Assembly (NCBI RefSeq): GCF_963675165.1
Contig: NC_087386.1
Coordinates: forward strand, 5,462,169-5,526,168
Direction of reading: 5' to 3'
DNA length: 64,000 nt
Source: Halichondria panicea
Lineage: Eukaryota > Porifera > Demospongiae > Suberitida > Halichondriidae
Translations under genes and position numbers: made by a program
The notes under the pieces: model-generated
Databases searched by the model: none
What the model was told of the DNA's origin: nothing
Seen by the model: the letters and a program-made list of their open reading frames with translations, nothing else
Shown here: positions 34,348 through 45,209 of the stretch, piece by piece
How positions within the stretch are numbered: position 1 is the stretch's first letter
Layout: each line of letters begins with the position of its first letter

Positions 34348-35412
34348 AGTGATGCTTATCAGCATAACTGCGTTTTTAACAAGGAATCCATCCATGCAGG
34401 TATTATGAAACCTTGAATTATGAAGGTCAACCTCAACATAAATAGACTTTAGCGACACAGGCAACAGAATATGGGGAGGCTCTGTGGCTAGTGGCCTCTG
34501 ATATGTGTGTACAGCTACTTACACTCACCTCTTCGGGTACATCAACATTGGCCCCAGCATCGATTAGGAGCTCCATACATTTCTGGTGACCATTGAAACT
34601 GGCTGTCCAAAGAGGGGTCTGTCCCGACTGTACATAGGAGGAAAACAATGTAAACAGCTGTTGTGGGAAAAGTGTTGACAGTTAGCCTTGGCTGTTAATT
34701 AAGACTATTTCTTACTGGTTGCATACAGCTGTCTGGTTGTCCTGTGTTATAGACCATAAACCATAATTATGTGAACATAAACACCATAATGATATGCAAC
34801 TGGACCAGCTAATTGTACACTCAGTCACATGCATGACCTAACGTCAGGAGATACACCAACTAGCTGGTCTATACACAAACATGACTGAAGTCCATTTGCA
34901 TTGAGTTCGACCCCGGAAGCTTCATTAATGTTTTATGTGGTGACAAGTATGCCTGGGACTTCTACATGGAAAATTCTAACTTATAGCTAAGTGAAGCTTA
35001 TCAGATAAAAGCGTTTTTAACAAGGAATCCAATGGTATTATATGAAAACTTGAAATTCAGTGAATTATGAAGGTCAATCGACACAAATAGACTTTAGCAA
35101 CACCGGCAACAGAACATGGGGAGGCTCTGTGGCTAGTGGACTCTGAGATGTGTGTACAGCTACTTACACTACCTTTTTGGACGGTACATCAACATTGGCC
35201 CCAGCATCGATTAGGATAGGCACATGGTCTTCTATGGCCAAGATCTTATCTTTGGTGGTTTGAACTTTCCTACAGTAGGACCTAAAAAGGCTATTGTGGT
35301 TTCGCTATGATGTCCTTGCTATGGTACCCTAGGTCTGGACTTCTGACCATATTGAAAATTAAAATTAAATCTGACAAAGCTGTTTAGCTAGTAAAGAAAA
35401 AAGCAGCGAAGT

Positions 35413-36156
35413 ATGGCTGATATTCATGTCACATTGCATCCATCTTTGCAAGATTGCACCACCAATGAGAATCAACGTTTGATACCGAGACCACCTACAC
35501 TTAAGGAGCTACGATACAATCGAAGAATAAAGATTCTGCAAGTTATTGGTGTTGTTCTTAGTATGTTAATGTCGACAACAGCTTTAGTAAATAGTTCACT
35601 GAAATTAGCTGATGAAAAACAAAAGAGCACTGTGATAAAACACGGTATCTACGATAGAATAGGCAATATTGGGTGCCAAGATATATCGGGAACCACAACG
35701 CTATACACCGGTAACACTGTCAGCTACAACACGTCCACTGGCTACACTGGCTTTAAATGTATGCCTGTCTATGCAGATGAGATCAAGTACTACGCTAGCA
35801 ATGAGTCTACCTATAACAGGACGGAAAATATAGATTATGGAAAGAAAACCGTATATATAACTTTCACAGCATCAAACTACTACAGTTCTGCATGTGCGGT
35901 ATGCATGGTCGAGGGGCGTGACTCAATAGTGGTCCTACCTGGCACATACGAATGCTTGAATTCATCTTGGACCAAGGAATATAATGGCTACTTGATGACT
36001 GGCAACACATGTGTCGACAAGAAGATGATAGGTGCACCCTTACTCCCAAGTGATTCTGCCAATCTGCCTGCTCTAAGGCACGAGGTAGCAACAGATGACA
36101 TCGACATATATTACGAAAATCAGAAAGTTCTTAGCTGTGTTGTGTGCTCTAAGTAG
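35413..36156 (+). CDS. Type II membrane protein with sponge short-chain collagen C4 domain (copy 1, intact)
   Basis: Single exon, 247 aa. The cytoplasmic head (~1-45) is followed by a membrane helix around residues 50-68 (ILQVIGVVLSMLMSTTALV), then an ectodomain with many N-glycosylation sites. The ectodomain follows the pattern of the C-terminal domain of sponge short-chain collagen C4/spongin: [69 protein letters not shown] and a final VLSCVVCSK. Conserved cysteines are all present. There are no Gly-X-Y collagen repeats. The upstream sequence CTGACAAAGCTGTT (from about 35370) recurs before the copy at 42573, suggesting duplicated promoters. Likely a cell-surface matrix or recognition protein; function unproven. 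Confidence 0.8.
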   Translation: MADIHVTLHPSLQDCTTNENQRLIPRPPTLKELRYNRRIKILQVIGVVLSMLMSTTALVNSSLKLADEKQKSTVIKHGIYDRIGNIGCQDISGTTTLYTGNTVSYNTSTGYTGFKCMPVYADEIKYYASNESTYNRTENIDYGKKTVYITFTASNYYSSACAVCMVEGRDSIVVLPGTYECLNSSWTKEYNGYLMTGNTCVDKKMIGAPLLPSDSANLPALRHEVATDDIDIYYENQKVLSCVVCSK

Positions 36157-36435
36157 AATCTATTATAGATCTACAAAAGACGGTTTCATAGCAATATATT
36201 TTTTTTAGTTGCCTTTAGTTTACTAAAACAACTGTGTAACATGTATGTGCCCTCAATTGAAACTATAATCTCTATAATTTATTATGAGCTCTCTTATGTA
36301 CTAGTACGCAAGAACAAAGCTATTATTGTCAGTAATATTGAAAACTACTATGTAGCCTGTACTCGTGAATATTTATTTACAAACCAAATCCAACTAAAGT
36401 GGATTGAAACCTTCTATCGAACTATACCCCTACCA

Positions 36436-36861
36436 GGGGCGTAGCCAGGATTTGAGAGAGGGGGGTGCTGAATTACCAGTGCATGGAGTGCACTGGCGGT
36501 GCAACATGTGCCCCAAATTTTTTTTTGTTACATGCTCTGAGATTGATTCTAACGCAATCTGGCTAAAGAAATGAGGGTACTGCTGCTTTGAGGGTACTGA
36601 CGGTTAAGCCACATCTTCATCTGAAGATGTCCTGCATTGTTTTGAGTTGTGACAATTAAATCATGCATACAGCTGCTAACCAGGTTCTGCTTGTGAATTA
36701 GCAGGACAGCTAGGGTGGCAAGCCACTTGCAGTTGCAGTACTGAATATTTGGAGGTGGAGCTAGCTAGTTGGAGGTGGAGTTTTGAGTTGATCGTGCAAT
36801 AGAGCTCTAGTTCTCTCGGGTGCTGGAGCACCCTCTGCACCCATCTAGCTACGCCACTGCC
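36436..36861. repeat. Non-autonomous element with GGGGCGTAGCC ends
   Basis: GGGGCGTAGCCAGGA on the left faces CTAGCTACGCCACTGCC on the right. The interior has GGTGCTG..GTGCACT and GGTGCTGGAGCACC motifs, a pattern common among invertebrate MITE-like repeats. No coding content. Confidence 0.6.
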
Positions 36862-38293
36862 TACTATGCTAACGAAAGACCCAATAGTGTGGATGACAAT
36901 GGGTTAAACCATAGATGGTACCATAGATACTGTACACTCCGCAGCTGTGTAAGTGAGTTGGCAGAACTGGCCAGAGACAGATAAAAGAGAATCTATGTAT
37001 TAACAGAAAGGATATTGATGCTGCAAGTGTATTAAGCGAAGACAGTAGTAGTGACTGTGAGGAGGTAGAATGAGTAGAGGAAGTACAGTCCAGTGCAAGA
37101 TGATATTAACTATTCTATAATTAGTCTGTATAGTAGATCTACCCCTGTACCCATGTAATTATATCCAAAAAGCAAGCCACTCAATGTTGGTAGCATGCAT
37201 GTAGATCAAAAGAAGTGTGGCTGACTCATAACACTAGCATGAGATAAGCAAACGGGTGAAATTGTTGATGATCTGTACGTGTACGTGTACGTGTACATGC
37301 TAATATTATAATAGTCTTGAGAGTATTAATTTATAGTACACGATAAACTGTTTCTTGATCGTTTACGAAGTGGCTGTGAGAGAGACACATTCCAACTTGC
37401 CGGTTCGAAATTCCTATACAAGTGTAGATACACGGCACTTGAAAAGAGGTTGGACGTTAATGCTGTCTTCACCGATGGTGTTGCCTAGAGAAGTAGCACT
37501 CGAGTAGGTCCTGGGATAAATTTCACTTGATAGTATAATTAGCTAACATTTGGCAATGGATATCTTAGCTCAGCGAAAGACAACACTGCAATTTGGAAAG
37601 TTAATGACATGTACATGTACGTGTGAACTTATTGATAGAAATCATAATTGTAGTTGTAATAAGAACGTAGCATTAATTTTTGTTTAACAGTACATGTACA
37701 TGGATTTTACATATTTTTCTTGAGGCTGTATTTTTCCAATAACTTTACTGTATGCTTAGTTAATAGATTCTCCTGCTGCATCAATACACGAAGGTTTTCA
37801 TCAGCTAAATATGCAAAAAGTAGGCTCAACAGGTTTAGAAATAATCTCACGCAAAAAGTGCAACTAACTCATGCTTTAGCCCTTTCTATAGCACTTAAAC
37901 TTTCATAACAGTTGTCAAACATAGATTCTCCTCGTAGTTTACAGTGTACTTCAAGTATTACTACTGAATGGTAACCTGAATATTTACTGTCCAAGCCAAA
38001 AATCTCACACAAAGTATTTTTACAGGAAAATTTATGCTAAAATATGATATTCTCCCATGAGCTTAGAGAAACTAGTCTTACCTACAAGCCCACTGCAAGT
38101 ATCAATGTGTGCCGGTCATTTTCACCAGTTTTCAGACACGGAACACTGTTTACTACGCTCTGGTTGCTATATAAACATGACAGTTACAGGGTTTCTAACA
38201 TAATCTGCTCGTTACGATGATAGCTTCAGACAATTCCCGTGGACCCCTCCGGATACTAGGCCGTTTCACATCCACGTCAGTACTGTATCATCT
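36862..38293. other. 1.4-kb gene-free stretch
   Basis: No convincing exon on either strand. It contains short ACGTGTACGTGT and TACATGTACATG runs and AT-rich DNA. A GGTTCGAAATTCC box (37402-37414) resembles a tRNA B box, but no cloverleaf can be folded around it. Confidence 0.5.
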
Positions 38294-38630
38294 ATGGTTA
38301 AACTAGTTGGGCGTAGCCCGACCGTCGTCTCCCTGACGGGAGGTCGGGTTGCAAGCCTATCTGGGATTTGTTCTAGCGCCACTATAGTGGCGCCCTATCA
38401 GATTGCAGCATTTTTCACGTGCTTGGTTACACTTCCGTTTGCATCTAGTTGCAAAACCGCATGCAGTATGCTGTGGTTTATCCACGTCATCATGTCGGTT
38501 AACACCCACTTGAGAAGAAGAATATTCATGGCAGTGTTACATAATGCTGCAGAACAAATCCCAGATAGGCTTGCAACCCGACCTCCCGTCAGGAGACGGT
38601 CGAGGCCACGCCCAATTAGGGTTAAACCAT
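38294..38630. repeat. 337-bp foldback element with ~77-bp arms
   Basis: Arms 38294-38371 and 38554-38630 are imperfect reverse complements, beginning ATGGTTAAACTAGTTGG and ending CCAATTAGGGTTAAACCAT. The central 180 bp is unique. An apparent long frame through it is a by-product of the inverted arms. Confidence 0.88.
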
Positions 38631-38887
38631 GTTACAGTTGTGCTTTTTGTTCCGAACCACAGTATGTGGTTACTACAGTTGTACATCCTAGCTATAGTTA
38701 ATGGTAATACCTCAATAGCTTCCTACCACAAAGAATAAACACCAAGGAGATTCATACTGGATTCTATTTCGGTTTCAAACAACATAGTATACATAATATC
38801 TTCACGTGCATGGCCATGTGATTACTATGTTGGAGAAAAACAGCAGTGCATTATAACTAACCAAGCTGACAAGAGACAGTAGTTAGA

Positions 38888-39604
38888 ATGGATGATGATA
38901 ATGAGCAACGTGAAAATGAGAATCTACTACCACCACAAGGAGGGAATGCTCACTATGGGCCACCAGAGCCAAGGCGACGACGACAGCATCTACAGATATC
39001 GCCAAAGCCACAAAACAACTTTGGAAAGATTCTGAAAGGATTATTCTATGTTGCAGCAATTTTAATGGCAGTGATAGCTTTGATAGCTTTGATAATGAGT
39101 GCGATTGCAATAAGCCAGAGTGCTGCTGCAATAAACCAGAGTGCTGCTGCAATAAACCAGTGCAATCAGATGCCAGTGAAATATACAACCTACGAAAGAA
39201 TAGGCAACACAGAATGCCCAAAGATCTCGGGGACCTCACTGATATACAGAGGTATCACCATCAGCTACAGCTACAACTCCACGCAAAACGCACCAACGAG
39301 CTACTCTGGCTTTCGATGCATGCCTCGTGATAAAGAATATATCAACTATTATAATATAGACAAATACGAATATGACAAGGAAGAAGCAAACAGTGGAAAC
39401 GTAACTGGATATATAACATTCACTGATTCAAACCACCACGATGCTCTGTGTGCCGTGTGCATGGTTGAGGGGCGTGGCTCGATCATGGTCATACCAGGCA
39501 CAGACAAATGTTTAGACTCGTGGACCAAGGAATACAATGGCTACTTGATGACTGGCTACACGTGTGTCGACATTGAGATGGAAGAGGATGGTAAAAAATC
39601 CTGA
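38888..39604 (+). CDS. Type II membrane C4-domain protein (copy 2, tail frameshifted)
   Basis: 238 aa as read. The head has an Arg-rich stretch (PRRRRQH); the membrane helix is around residues 57-78; the stalk is a direct repeat (SAAAINQSAAAINQ). The C4-like ectodomain has [62 protein letters not shown] and TCVD. The frame then reads GKKS and stops at 39602-39604. The conserved end ([17 protein letters not shown] at 39699-39701) is intact in another frame right after the stop, so a single indel in the AAAAAA run (39591-39596) or close by removed it. The final two cysteines would be lost. It could be a recent mutation or a homopolymer sequencing error. Confidence 0.78.
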   Translation: MDDDNEQRENENLLPPQGGNAHYGPPEPRRRRQHLQISPKPQNNFGKILKGLFYVAAILMAVIALIALIMSAIAISQSAAAINQSAAAINQCNQMPVKYTTYERIGNTECPKISGTSLIYRGITISYSYNSTQNAPTSYSGFRCMPRDKEYINYYNIDKYEYDKEEANSGNVTGYITFTDSNHHDALCAVCMVEGRGSIMVIPGTDKCLDSWTKEYNGYLMTGYTCVDIEMEEDGKKS

Positions 39605-39701
39605 CAGAACGGCTATTCTAAGGCACGAGGTTATATCGTCAGCGGTTAACAAAAACTACCAAGACAACAATGTTCTTAGTTGTGCTGTGTGCTCCAAGTA
39701 G

Positions 39702-40217
39702 AATGCGTGAACTCTATACAAAACGTGTGATTATAACGGTTAATTTTAGCAAGACCAGAACATTTTTTTTAGTTGTGTAGTGCTCTAGTAGAATCTATGT
39801 AAAACAAACTCGATACCAAAGCGTATGATTTTACGTATAATTTTTTTAAGATTTTTTATCAAGATATAGTTGTGACATGTTATTCAACAAGTATTAGGGC
39901 TTAACAAAAATCATAGTCAGGATTGCATTGAGGGGGGTAATTTTCTCCCCACCTGGGCCTATTTCGCCCCTTCCTAGGAACTAGAATATTCATTATTATA
40001 GGTAGTTGTACAGCTATTATTATCATGAGTTGTGAGCTGAAATTGCACCAGAATCGATCTAAGGCTATCAATCGTCAAGAAGTCTTAACAACAATCATAG
40101 TGAACCATGTGACTTAGTCAAGAAAACTATACACAGCTAGAACAAACAGGAACAGTGAAGAGATATGCAATGGCTCACTATATCAACAAGATGAGCAAGC
40201 GAGGCTATTGCAGAGGA
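39702..40217 (+). other. Spacer with duplicated 3' flanks of the C4 genes
   Basis: The segment around 39785-39870 (AATCTATGTAAAACAAACTC..GATATAG) recurs after the copy at 42573 (43320-43400) and, worn, at 40583-40665. Gene and flank were therefore duplicated together. No gene seen. Confidence 0.6.
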
Positions 40218-40580
40218 ATTAACCCTTTTGTGGCTTTAACTAAAACAAAAAAATACGAAAGAATACAACGAGTATCTCCTAGGGCCTCTATAGGTTACAA
40301 GGTGGTGTCACAATAATGTCAACCAGCTACAACGGTTTTCAATGTATGCCAGTTAGTAAAGAGTACATCAAGTACTAGCTATGCTATTGGCAGTAGAAAT
40401 TGTAAAAGTGCTGCAGGAACATCCAGGATGTTCACAGGGCTTACAATGGGTTTTGTAACAGAGACAGGTGCAACTGAATACAAGTGCGTTTCAACAGGTG
40501 ATGACATTAAGATTCAATACTACAATGACACTTCATCGGTATACAATGACGAAAAACAAGTAAAATTTTTAACGTAACCA
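40218..40580 (+). pseudogene. Degraded remnants of C4-domain genes
   Basis: Short pieces keep family motifs in broken frames: KYERI, then STSYNGFQCMPVSKEYIKY followed by a stop, then C..SAAGTSRMFTG..TEYKCVSTGDD..QYYNDTS. The two GF/YKC-type pieces look like the same part of the domain from two different copies. No start, membrane helix or C-terminal half remains. Confidence 0.65.
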
Positions 40581-40817
40581 AGTATAAAACATTTCGAACC
40601 GACAGATTAGATACCAATTTAACGAGTAATTTTTGCAAGATTTGTTACCAAGATATTGTAGGGGTTGTGATACAATGTACGTTATATTCAACAAGCATTG
40701 AGGGGGGTAACAAGCTTACACAACAACAGCTGTTACATATGTTACTGTTGTTTACATATACACAGCTTCACACACAACAAGCGGAAGTACGTGGATGTAT
40801 ACCATATTACTGCAACA

Positions 40818-41346
40818 CTTTGCTGGTGGAAAACCGTTGAAAATGAGCCAAATCAGTTGATATATCTATATTACTATTGCGCTCTGGCAAGGATTGTGTG
40901 TTATTACTAGTACTATTTGAGGTGTATTTTTTGCGAAGTGATCATATATTTTGGAAGCTCACAAAACATTATAGTAAACCAGTATTTGGTCAAAGCAAGT
41001 GTCATAATTATATATAAAATACACTATTATAATTAATGAAACAACAAAATGCAACACAAAATTAACGTTCAATTATAGGCTTTTAGATATACTTGTATGC
41101 TTTCACCTTTGCTGTGTCCACTTAACCTATAGACAGGTAAGACTATTACTGAAAAAAAAAGGTCAACTGTACTTTATTTGGCTGGTCATGTGACCGTGTC
41201 GTACCTCCTCTGCCATAATACTAAAATGTTTTGCAAGGGTTGACCACAATAATATCGCAAACCTACACGATCCTTGCCAGAACGCAATAGTTAGATAGCA
41301 AAATTTTTTTAAATTTTTCACTTGAAAAATATTCTAGTAATTACGA
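40818..41346. repeat. Two worn family A MITE copies
   Basis: A reverse-oriented copy (about 40818-40985, with CTCTGGCAAGGATTGTGTG) and a forward copy (about 41228-41346, with ACGATCCTTGCCAGAACGC) flank AT-rich DNA. Both are diverged. Confidence 0.6.
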
Positions 41347-41445
41347 TACTTGCTTGAACGATTAATTCCACTACTGTATAACAGTTGTGTGCGTACATTG
41401 TGTGTGTGTGTGTGTGTGTATGTACAATGGTTTAAATATATATAG

Positions 41446-42416
41446 CAGGGTTCTGCCCAGGATGAGTTGAGTGGTGGCTAGACCACTATAGGGGGTCCGG
41501 GAAATTTGAGTGTTTATTTACACTACATTCAATTTCATCAATTCTAGAGACTAATTACACCAGAACATTTTGAATCACTAAAAATAGATTGTTCGTCTCT
41601 TCTCTTCTTTTTTGAAGCCCAAAGCCAGTCATTTGCAATCTTGTAGCCTACTTTCCTCCTCTCCCACTTGCTGTGGAGTGGCTTGACTCATAAGCATCAA
41701 AACCGGCATGCAACTCCAGGTTGAACTGCATCATCATCACTATATAATAATTATACAGTAGCTGCTAGCACTAGCACTGGAATCAGTTTCTTGGCATCTC
41801 CTCTTAGAAGTATAGGACTATATACTGTCTATCTCTAAGTCTTTGGATGTAGCACTAGTCTAAAAGAGTTCAGAATAGTTTACTAACTTGTACTTGTTAT
41901 GCACCTATCATTGCAAAGCCCCACTACCCCCCTCCCGGGACAGGGGGGGGCTTTGTCAATTATGAGTTGCAAAGGACTCCCCCCCGGGGCTATTTTATTT
42001 GACAAACCCCTGGCAAAACCCCAGGGCATGACAGTTAAACACAATAATAATTGCAATACTTTAGCTGATACAGACAAACAGCTATGATAATTATACTGAC
42101 TTTACAAAGTTCCCACCCCCAGGGCTAGGTTTTACTAACAAAGCTCACACAAAGCCCCCCCTTGTCCCGGGAGGGGGTAGTGGGGCTTTGCATTGATAGG
42201 TGCATTATTCTTGTGGCACTGAATATTGCTGAGTAAGCATGCAGTAGTGCTGCCTCAGCACAATAATGCGCATGCTCAGAACAGCTGCAGCTGCAGCTAT
42301 AGCTAGCTTAGCTGTAGAGTTACTAGTACGTGGTCGCAGAGAGGTGAGTGGTGGTCGTTTATAGAGCTGCAGTGGTCGGTGCCGACCACTGCCGACCACT
42401 GTGGGCAGAACCCTGA
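41446..42416. mobile_element. ~970-bp TIR element containing a nested foldback
   Basis: The ends CAGGGTTCTGCCCAG and GTGGGCAGAACCCTG are inverted repeats. Inside, both ends carry GGTGG/ACCACT motifs. A second foldback (41899-42205) is inserted in its middle. No transposase frame seen. Confidence 0.75.
41899..42205. repeat. Nested 307-bp foldback with ~58-bp arms
   Basis: The left arm from ATGCACCTATCATTGCAAAG mirrors the right arm ending CTTTGCATTGATAGGTGCAT. The G/C-rich inner parts (CCCTCCCGGGACAGGGGG) make a strong hairpin. Confidence 0.88.
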
Positions 42417-42572
42417 TATAGCCATGATTTTTAGTTGGCAAACTGGTTTTTATTTAGTCAATAAACATATTGAGACAGACATATTCATAGTAAATGGCCA
42501 AATAGAGAATTGCTGACAAAGCTGTTCTTATAGTTACTAAGACTAAAAACCTTGACAAGCAGCTAGTGAAAT

Positions 42573-43319
42573 ATGCAAAATCCAGAAGAGGAGCGTGAAC
42601 CTTTGAATAAAGAACAAAGAAATGATCAACCAGCTGCAGAAAACAACCTCAGAGAGAAGATTCTGAAAGGATCATTCTATGTCCTGACATTTTCAATGGC
42701 AGTGTTAGCTTTAGCACTGAGCTCTATTACACTACACATTTCTCAGAGCCAGAGCCAGAGCGACAAAATCGATATCCCAGTGGTGAAATATACGACCTAC
42801 GAGAGAATAGGTAGCAAAGATTGCCCAAAAAGCAACGGGACCTCACTGATATACAGTGGTGTCACAGTCAGCTACAGCTTCAACTATACAAACAACATAC
42901 CAACTAGCTACTCTGGCTTTCGATGCATGCCTACTGATGACGAAGATATCAACTATTATCCTGGCGACAAAGAGTCTAAGTACACCCTCATGGAACAGGT
43001 GTACAGTGAGAATATAACTGAATATATAACATTCACAAATTCGAACTACCACGATGCTGTATGTGCCGTGTGCATGATTGAGGGGCGTGGCTCGATCATG
43101 GTCCTACCAGGCACAGACAAATGCAAGGATTCTTGGACCATGGAATACTATGGCTACTTGATGACTGGCAATACGTGTGTGGACAAGAATATGATAGGTA
43201 TTGACGGATCAGGACATCCTACAAGAGTGGTTTTTCTAAGGCACGAGGTAACATCGTCGAAGGTTAGCAAATACTACCAAGACCAGAAAGTTCTTAGTTG
43301 TGTTGTGTGCTCTAAGTAG
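42573..43319 (+). CDS. Type II membrane C4-domain protein (copy 3, intact)
   Basis: Single exon, 248 aa. The acidic head has EEEREPLNKE; the membrane helix (SFYVLTFSMAVLALALSSIT) is followed by a Ser/Gln stalk (HISQSQSQS). The ectodomain matches copy 2 closely: KYTTYERIGSKDCP, GTSLIYSG, YSGFRCMP, AVCAVCMIEGRGSIMVLPG, SWTMEYYGYLMTG, TCVD, LRHEV and the terminal VLSCVVCSK that copy 2 lacks. Six or more cysteines are conserved with copy 1, consistent with a disulfide-bonded domain. Upstream CTGACAAAGCTGTT matches copy 1. The EREPL head motif could be an acidic dileucine-like endocytosis signal. Family role inferred only from the similarity to sponge collagen C4 ends. Confidence 0.82.
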   Translation: MQNPEEEREPLNKEQRNDQPAAENNLREKILKGSFYVLTFSMAVLALALSSITLHISQSQSQSDKIDIPVVKYTTYERIGSKDCPKSNGTSLIYSGVTVSYSFNYTNNIPTSYSGFRCMPTDDEDINYYPGDKESKYTLMEQVYSENITEYITFTNSNYHDAVCAVCMIEGRGSIMVLPGTDKCKDSWTMEYYGYLMTGNTCVDKNMIGIDGSGHPTRVVFLRHEVTSSKVSKYYQDQKVLSCVVCSK

Positions 43320-43817
43320 AATCTATGTAAAACGAACTCGATACCAAAGCGTATGATTTATTAAATTTTTGCAAAATTTAATTTGTTACCAAGATATAGT
43401 GTAGGGGTTGTGATATGTTGCATTCAATTAGCTCTATTAATTAGGACAGTGTGTTATTTCATGGGAAATTCTTTAAACCTGTTCCAAGGTCTGTTTCAAA
43501 GCTTTCAGAAAATCATAAAAATTGGGAAATTCAGATCAATGGTACTAGTTACGGCCATTGAAACCCCCCTCCCCTCTGTTTAGACCATGTTTGATGACTG
43601 GTTAGGCAGCCCCTCTAATTAATTAGAGGAATGCAACCCGCTAGTTAAATATAATCAGGCGTTTCTATTGCTCCCCTAATTAAGTACTTGGGGGTAAAGA
43701 CGTGGCCTAGCCACCAGTCATAGCTTCAGCTCAGTCATGCCCTAACCACATGTAGAGAAGTTTACCCTAACAACAGATATGAAGAGCAAGCATTACTATA
43801 TACAGTATCCTATAACA

Positions 43818-44029
43818 ATTAAATACAGGGAATTCAAGTTATGGCAGCTAAAATAGTCCCCAAACCATTGAGCTTTTAGAAAATCATTGACAACGATGCT
43901 TATTTATGGCAAGAGCACTTATCTATTCTTGGTCACGGCCATTAAACTGCAACCTCCCCCCCATCCGTTAATTAATGGTTCGGGGACTCTTTTAGCTGCC
44001 ATGCATAACTTGAATTCCCTGTATTTAAT
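43818..44029. repeat. 212-bp foldback element
   Basis: The ends ATTAAATACAGGGAATTCAA and TTGAATTCCCTGTATTTAAT are inverted repeats of about 55 bp continuing through GGCAGCTAAAA / TTTTAGCTGCC. Confidence 0.9.
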
Positions 44030-44548
44030 GTTTAGAAAGTACGAAGGTCTCTTTAAAAAATCATGAAATTGGATAAGTTACGGCCAACAAACATCATAGT
44101 ACATGACATACAGAGCTAGAGCAAAAGAAAATAGCAAAGTGAGATACAATAATTATGGCTTGTATATATACCGTATAGCGCAACATTTTCACTGATTTCA
44201 TAGCTTTTCTATCCTACACGTCCATGAAAATTGGAATTATCTGCTATAATGTGCAAAGATTAAAGGCAGATTTTGGGAAGATAAACGTACGTAATACGAT
44301 AGCTTAAATAACTGGTAAAATTTGGCGCATAATCAATAAGCCTTAAGCTTGAGCCTACACACAACAAGCTGAAGTACATGGATACACCAATGCCAAATTG
44401 ACCCTTTTCAATCTACCTATTGTGTTTTGGCAAGGATCGTGTGCAATTTGAGATACTTTGCGAAGTATATCAATGGTCGCAAAGTTCGATGCTCTCAAAG
44501 CATTCTTTGGCCAAAGTAAGTGTCATAATTATACACTAATTATAATCA

Positions 44549-45076
44549 AGAGTTCTATTAGGAAGAAGAGTACGCAACTCCACTTAAAACCATAGGGGGC
44601 GTTTCTCCAACCTTACGTCGCAACCACATGCTGTTGTATAACTGAACTGTGAAATCAAAATTGCAATGAATACCGTATAGCGCGAAATTTTCGAGGCATT
44701 TATATTTCGTGGATTGTCCTCTAAAAGCCATTTGATGACTGCTTATCGGAAGCCACGCCTTTAAATCTTTGTATGTTATAGCAGATAATTCTAATTAAAG
44801 AACAATTTTTGTGGACTTAATTTTCATGTACAATTCTAACCCACGAAATCCGCGAAAATTAAGCCCCTCGAAAATTTCGCGCTATAGTAATTATGGTAAC
44901 ATAGTGATGTTTGTGATAATGATTACTCATTTACAACTGCCAGTAGGAAAGGCATAGTTACCAATCGCCTTTCCTGCTAGTTGCGGTTACTACAGCCAGT
45001 ATCTGTGACGTATGATTGGAGGAATGCTTTTTGTGCACAGTCTATTGGAGTTGCGTACTCTTCCTAATGAACTCTT
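44549..45076. mobile_element. ~530-bp TIR element with a nested family B MITE
   Basis: The left end AGAGTTCTATTAGGAAGAAG..GTACGCAACTCCA mirrors the right end TGGAGTTGCGTAC..TTCCTAATGAACTCT. A family B MITE with ends ACCGTATAGCGCGAAATTTT and AAAATTTCGCGCTATAG lies inside at about 44672-44888. Confidence 0.85.
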
Positions 45077-45209
45077 GGTATAATGAATACCAACAAAAAT
45101 TAATGCAGCAAGTAAGACCGACGTGTAGGACAACTTCATTATTCTGATATGTAACGCCGTTCACACAGTATAGGCGTAACACACTTTATGGTTGCATACT
45201 TCAAATTTT

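Larger units (their letters stand above)
33194..35216 (-). pseudogene. Truncated ankyrin-exon array, second remnant
   Basis: It contains the 3' end of a type D exon (35216-35168, cut at its 5' side), a worn type C exon (about 34742-34668), type D 34627-34529, type A 33901-33803, type B 33756-33658 and a terminal exon 33277-33194 (DGRTAYDLANGNGHTQ..ELLHNSVLC, TAA). The order matches the 3' part of the intact kinase-ankyrin gene, including the same worn type C exon. There is no kinase or first-repeat exon, and the homology stops abruptly at 35216 next to unique DNA. Four exons are open and in phase, so expression of a fragment cannot be excluded. Confidence 0.8.

Noticed and set aside
37395..37425. 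tRNA-like B box GGTTCGAAATTCC
   Set aside because: No A box at the right distance and no acceptor stem could be paired; at best a tRNA-derived repeat.
38294..38701. 135-residue open frame on the plus strand
   Set aside because: It runs through both arms of a foldback element, lacks homology-like features and has no splice or promoter context.
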